The notes under the pieces are model-generated. The model did no database searches. It saw only the letters and a list, made by a program, of their open reading frames with translations, and was not told the origin of the DNA. Positions 4,854 through 7,163 of a stretch of DNA of 7,163 bases are shown here, piece after piece. The DNA comes from an uncultured Prevotellaceae bacterium (GTDB taxonomy: Bacteria > Bacteroidota > Bacteroidia > Bacteroidales > Bacteroidaceae): the NCBI GenBank assembly GCA_937892315.1, contig CALAVF010000394.1:1-7163 (forward strand), in the 5' to 3' direction. Within the stretch, counting starts at the first letter, position 1, and each line of letters starts with the position of its first letter. The translations under genes were made by a program, and so were the position numbers.

Positions 4854-7163
4854 TTATTGCTCGATGGTCTTCGTCGTTGCGTCTCCTGGCTTGAAGATGA
4901 GTCCCGTGCAGCGGGTCGCATCAGCCTTGTAAACTTTCAGTTCCACCTTGTCCCATTCAATCTGGTCGGTGCTTTGTGCGAGTGGGGCATGGGGAATGAT
5001 AGACCCGTCACGCACCATGATGATGGCAGGAATCTCGCCAGCCGCGAGGGTGTGCCAGCCGCCGTCGTAAATTTTTCCACTCTGATAGTCAATCCATTTG
5101 CCATGCGGCAAATAGACGATACGGCTGTTGCCGCTCTCCATCAGTGGGGCGACAAGAATCTGTGAGCCGAACATATATTCATCCTCAATATACCACGCAC
5201 CCGGGTCATCGGAAAATTCGACAAGCAATGCTCGCACCATGGGCAGACCTCGTTCGGAACAGTCTTTTGCTTGTGCATAGACGTATGGCATGAGGCGGTA
5301 TTTCATCTCGGCTGCTTGGCGGAATGCCTTGGTGAAGGATTCGCTGATAAGCCAAGGCTCTGTAGGTGGTGCCCCATGTGCACGGGTGTGTGAGGAGAGG
5401 AAACCGAAGGGCAGCCAACGGCGATAGATGTCTTCGGGCGAAGCGGTGACAAAACCGCCCATGTCGTGGCTCCAGAAGGAGAAGCCGCTAAGCCCAAAGG
5501 AAAGTCCGCCTCGCAAGTCGCCTAGCATACCCGTATTGGTGGTGGCAGCATCGCCTCCCCAATGCAAAGGATAGCGTTGGGAACCAGCCCAAGCACTACG
5601 TGCCCAGATGACACCCTCGCCGCTGTTCGCTTGTACCGCCTCCCACAGTGCCTTGTTATATCGTAGCGGATAGAGGTTGTGTTCGTATTTGCCTCCTTTG
5701 CCGCTGTGGTAGAAACCGTCGTAGGGAGCAGCCTCGCCAAAGTCGCACTTGATGGCACCGACACCCAATTGGATGAGATTGCCAATTTTGCCTTGGTACC
5801 ACTTCACGGTTTGAGGATTGGAGAAGTCAAGCACGGCGTCCTCGTATGGGAGACTGCCGTTGGCATTCTTCACCGCCATGCCGCCATCGACGATTTCATG
5901 ATAGAAGCGATTCTTGGGCGTGAAGTAAGGTAGTTGCCACAGGCAAGTGTGGAAGCCCTCCTTGCGTAGTTGCTGGAGCATGGCTTTAGGGTCGGAGAAG
6001 CGTTCTTTGGAAAACTCATAGTCACACTGCCAGTCAACCCCGAACCATCCGGTGTCGAAGTGGATGACGTCGGACGGGATCTTGTGCCGCCTCAACTGCT
6101 TGGCGATGTCGAGCCCTTCCTCTTGCGAGAAGTAGGTGATGCGGCTCATCCAGGTGCCGAAGGTCCAAAGGGGCAACATTGGCGATTTGCCGGTGATGTT
6201 GGTGTATTCGTTGAGAATGTCTTTCGGGTTGCCGAAGAAGACGAAAAAGTCCATCTGCTCGTCTGCCATGAAGAGGCGGTCGGCACCAATGTAGGAAGCC
6301 CCAAAGTCGCAGGTGATTGGAGCCGATGTGTGCATGAAGATGCCGTAGCCACGATTGGAGAAGAAGAAAGGAACGGGTTTATACTGCCCGTAGGTCTCAG
6401 GACCTTGCGGGTCGGTGACGAAAAGTTGCACCTTTTGTCCCACCTTGTTCAGAGCACCGAACGATTCTCCGCAACCATAGATGCGTTCGCCGGGCGAGAG
6501 TGTCAGCACAGGATTGATGCTGCGTGAGTTGTCCGACCCCCGTTTGATGAACGAGAATGGCAGCAGTTTCACCTGCGAGGAGTCGTTGTCGATGATGTGG
6601 CGTGTTTGTGTCATCACCTTTCCATTGGGGTCTTTCAGCACGATTCGCCAAGGATAGGGGTGGATGTCAATACTGCCGTACTCCGTCTTATACGTGATAA
6701 CCGAACCGTTGTTGACCAGTTTCCATGCATTGCTGGTGGGCACTTGTCCTGCCAGCATCAGGCTCTCGCTGTCTTTCATGGCAGGGGCGATGGGGCTCGT
6801 AAGCATACGGATACGCACACAGCGAGGGCTGACAAAATCGATTTTCAGCGAAAGATTGGGGTCATTGTCGTACTGCGTGTCAGGAAAGTCGAGCATCTGC
6901 ATTCTTACAGGCCAATAGCCGTTGAGGTTGAAAGCCTGGCGAGGAGTGAGGTGATAGCGTTTCCAGTTTACCAGCCCTTCTCCTTTCTGAGTGTCGAAAG
7001 ATACAAGTGAGTCGGCAAGGAAATAAGTGTTGGAAAGGTCGGAGAAATCGCCTGATTGGTCTTGGGGCATACATTGCAGATACTGCACCCCATTGTTGGT
7101 TTTTAGTTGGGCAAATGCCATCATGGCGTGGAAGCCCAAAAGCAGAAATAGGATGACACTTTT
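4854..7163 (-). CDS. Secreted GH31 alpha-xylosidase-type glycosidase (5' end cut off)
   Basis: This retaining alpha-glycosidase removes non-reducing alpha-linked xylose or glucose. Of its codons, 769 plus the stop are visible, numbered here from the codon at 7163-7161. The first visible residues, KSVILFLLLG to AMMAFA, are a signal peptide with likely cleavage after residue 18, so the enzyme is exported. The frame stays open to the window edge, so the true start is just outside; the in-frame TTG at 7139 would cut the signal peptide in half. An N-terminal beta domain (about 60-320) precedes the GH31 barrel. Asp474 in KCDFGE (codon 5744-5742) matches the nucleophile of E. coli YicI (KTDFGE), and Asp538 in HWGGD (codon 5552-5550) matches its acid/base. 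GLSGFSFWSHDMGGF (557-571) is also YicI-like. Alpha-glucosidases usually have WxDMNE instead. A C-terminal beta domain follows FGSQILVAPL. No PA14 insert is seen. HFDTGW (368-373) differs from HFDCFW of YicI, so the exact substrate is uncertain. No SusC/SusD partner is visible. Confidence 0.92.
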   Translation of the reverse strand, partial: KSVILFLLLGFHAMMAFAQLKTNNGVQYLQCMPQDQSGDFSDLSNTYFLADSLVSFDTQKGEGLVNWKRYHLTPRQAFNLNGYWPVRMQMLDFPDTQYDNDPNLSLKIDFVSPRCVRIRMLTSPIAPAMKDSESLMLAGQVPTSNAWKLVNNGSVITYKTEYGSIDIHPYPWRIVLKDPNGKVMTQTRHIIDNDSSQVKLLPFSFIKRGSDNSRSINPVLTLSPGERIYGCGESFGALNKVGQKVQLFVTDPQGPETYGQYKPVPFFFSNRGYGIFMHTSAPITCDFGASYIGADRLFMADEQMDFFVFFGNPKDILNEYTNITGKSPMLPLWTFGTWMSRITYFSQEEGLDIAKQLRRHKIPSDVIHFDTGWFGVDWQCDYEFSKERFSDPKAMLQQLRKEGFHTCLWQLPYFTPKNRFYHEIVDGGMAVKNANGSLPYEDAVLDFSNPQTVKWYQGKIGNLIQLGVGAIKCDFGEAAPYDGFYHSGKGGKYEHNLYPLRYNKALWEAVQANSGEGVIWARSAWAGSQRYPLHWGGDAATTNTGMLGDLRGGLSFGLSGFSFWSHDMGGFVTASPEDIYRRWLPFGFLSSHTRAHGAPPTEPWLISESFTKAFRQAAEMKYRLMPYVYAQAKDCSERGLPMVRALLVEFSDDPGAWYIEDEYMFGSQILVAPLMESGNSRIVYLPHGKWIDYQSGKIYDGGWHTLAAGEIPAIIMVRDGSIIPHAPLAQSTDQIEWDKVELKVYKADATRCTGLIFKPGDATTKTIEQ

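Noticed and set aside
4708..4932. 74-codon plus-strand frame across the intergenic region
   Set aside because: It starts at the peptidase stop, passes through both palindromes and ends inside the GH31 gene antisense; coding is not credible.
5970..6527. 185-codon plus-strand frame inside the GH31 gene
   Set aside because: Opposite to the catalytic barrel region; no start context and no domain.

Overview
The window looks like a Bacteroidales chromosome, probably Prevotella or a relative. The topoisomerase IV A subunit has the Bacteroidetes form, the second gene belongs to a family I recall mainly from Bacteroidetes (DUF3316), the start sites are AT-rich without clear Shine-Dalgarno sequences, and a TTTTCAC heptamer repeat of the kind I associate with this group occurs twice. 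Base composition is roughly balanced by eye. The organism call is inference; no rRNA or other taxonomic marker is present.

Layout. Positions 1-87 are a short leader with four heptamer copies. A tight plus-strand operon fills 88-4711: parC (topoisomerase IV subunit A), a DUF3316-like exported protein, and an S41-family peptidase lipoprotein. The three reading frames overlap as TGATG and ATGA, so translational coupling is likely. A convergent intergenic region of 142 bp (4712-4853) holds two strong palindromes plus a third, longer-range inverted repeat. The minus strand from 4854 to the window edge carries a secreted glycoside hydrolase family 31 enzyme of the alpha-xylosidase type. Its first few codons lie beyond position 7163.

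How the genes fit together. ParC is a cytoplasmic housekeeping enzyme that unlinks daughter chromosomes. The two genes fused to its tail by overlaps are cell-envelope proteins of unknown purpose: a signal-peptide protein with a beta-strand-rich look, and a lipoprotein protease whose acidic post-cysteine sequence suggests surface exposure. The GH31 enzyme is a separate convergent unit, likely periplasmic, removing alpha-xylosyl (or alpha-glucosyl) residues from imported oligosaccharides. No SusC/SusD or regulator gene is visible, so membership of a polysaccharide utilisation locus cannot be shown.

Most of this is ordinary chromosome. I found no CRISPR array, mobile element, tRNA or rRNA, and no clearly undescribed system. 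The items most worth a second look are a 17-bp hairpin inside the signal-peptide codons of the DUF3316 gene, a clamp-binding-like pentapeptide at the extreme C-terminus of ParC, a heptamer repeat that encodes part of the lipoprotein signal peptide, the nested palindromes at 4732-4827, and an atypical S41 active site.
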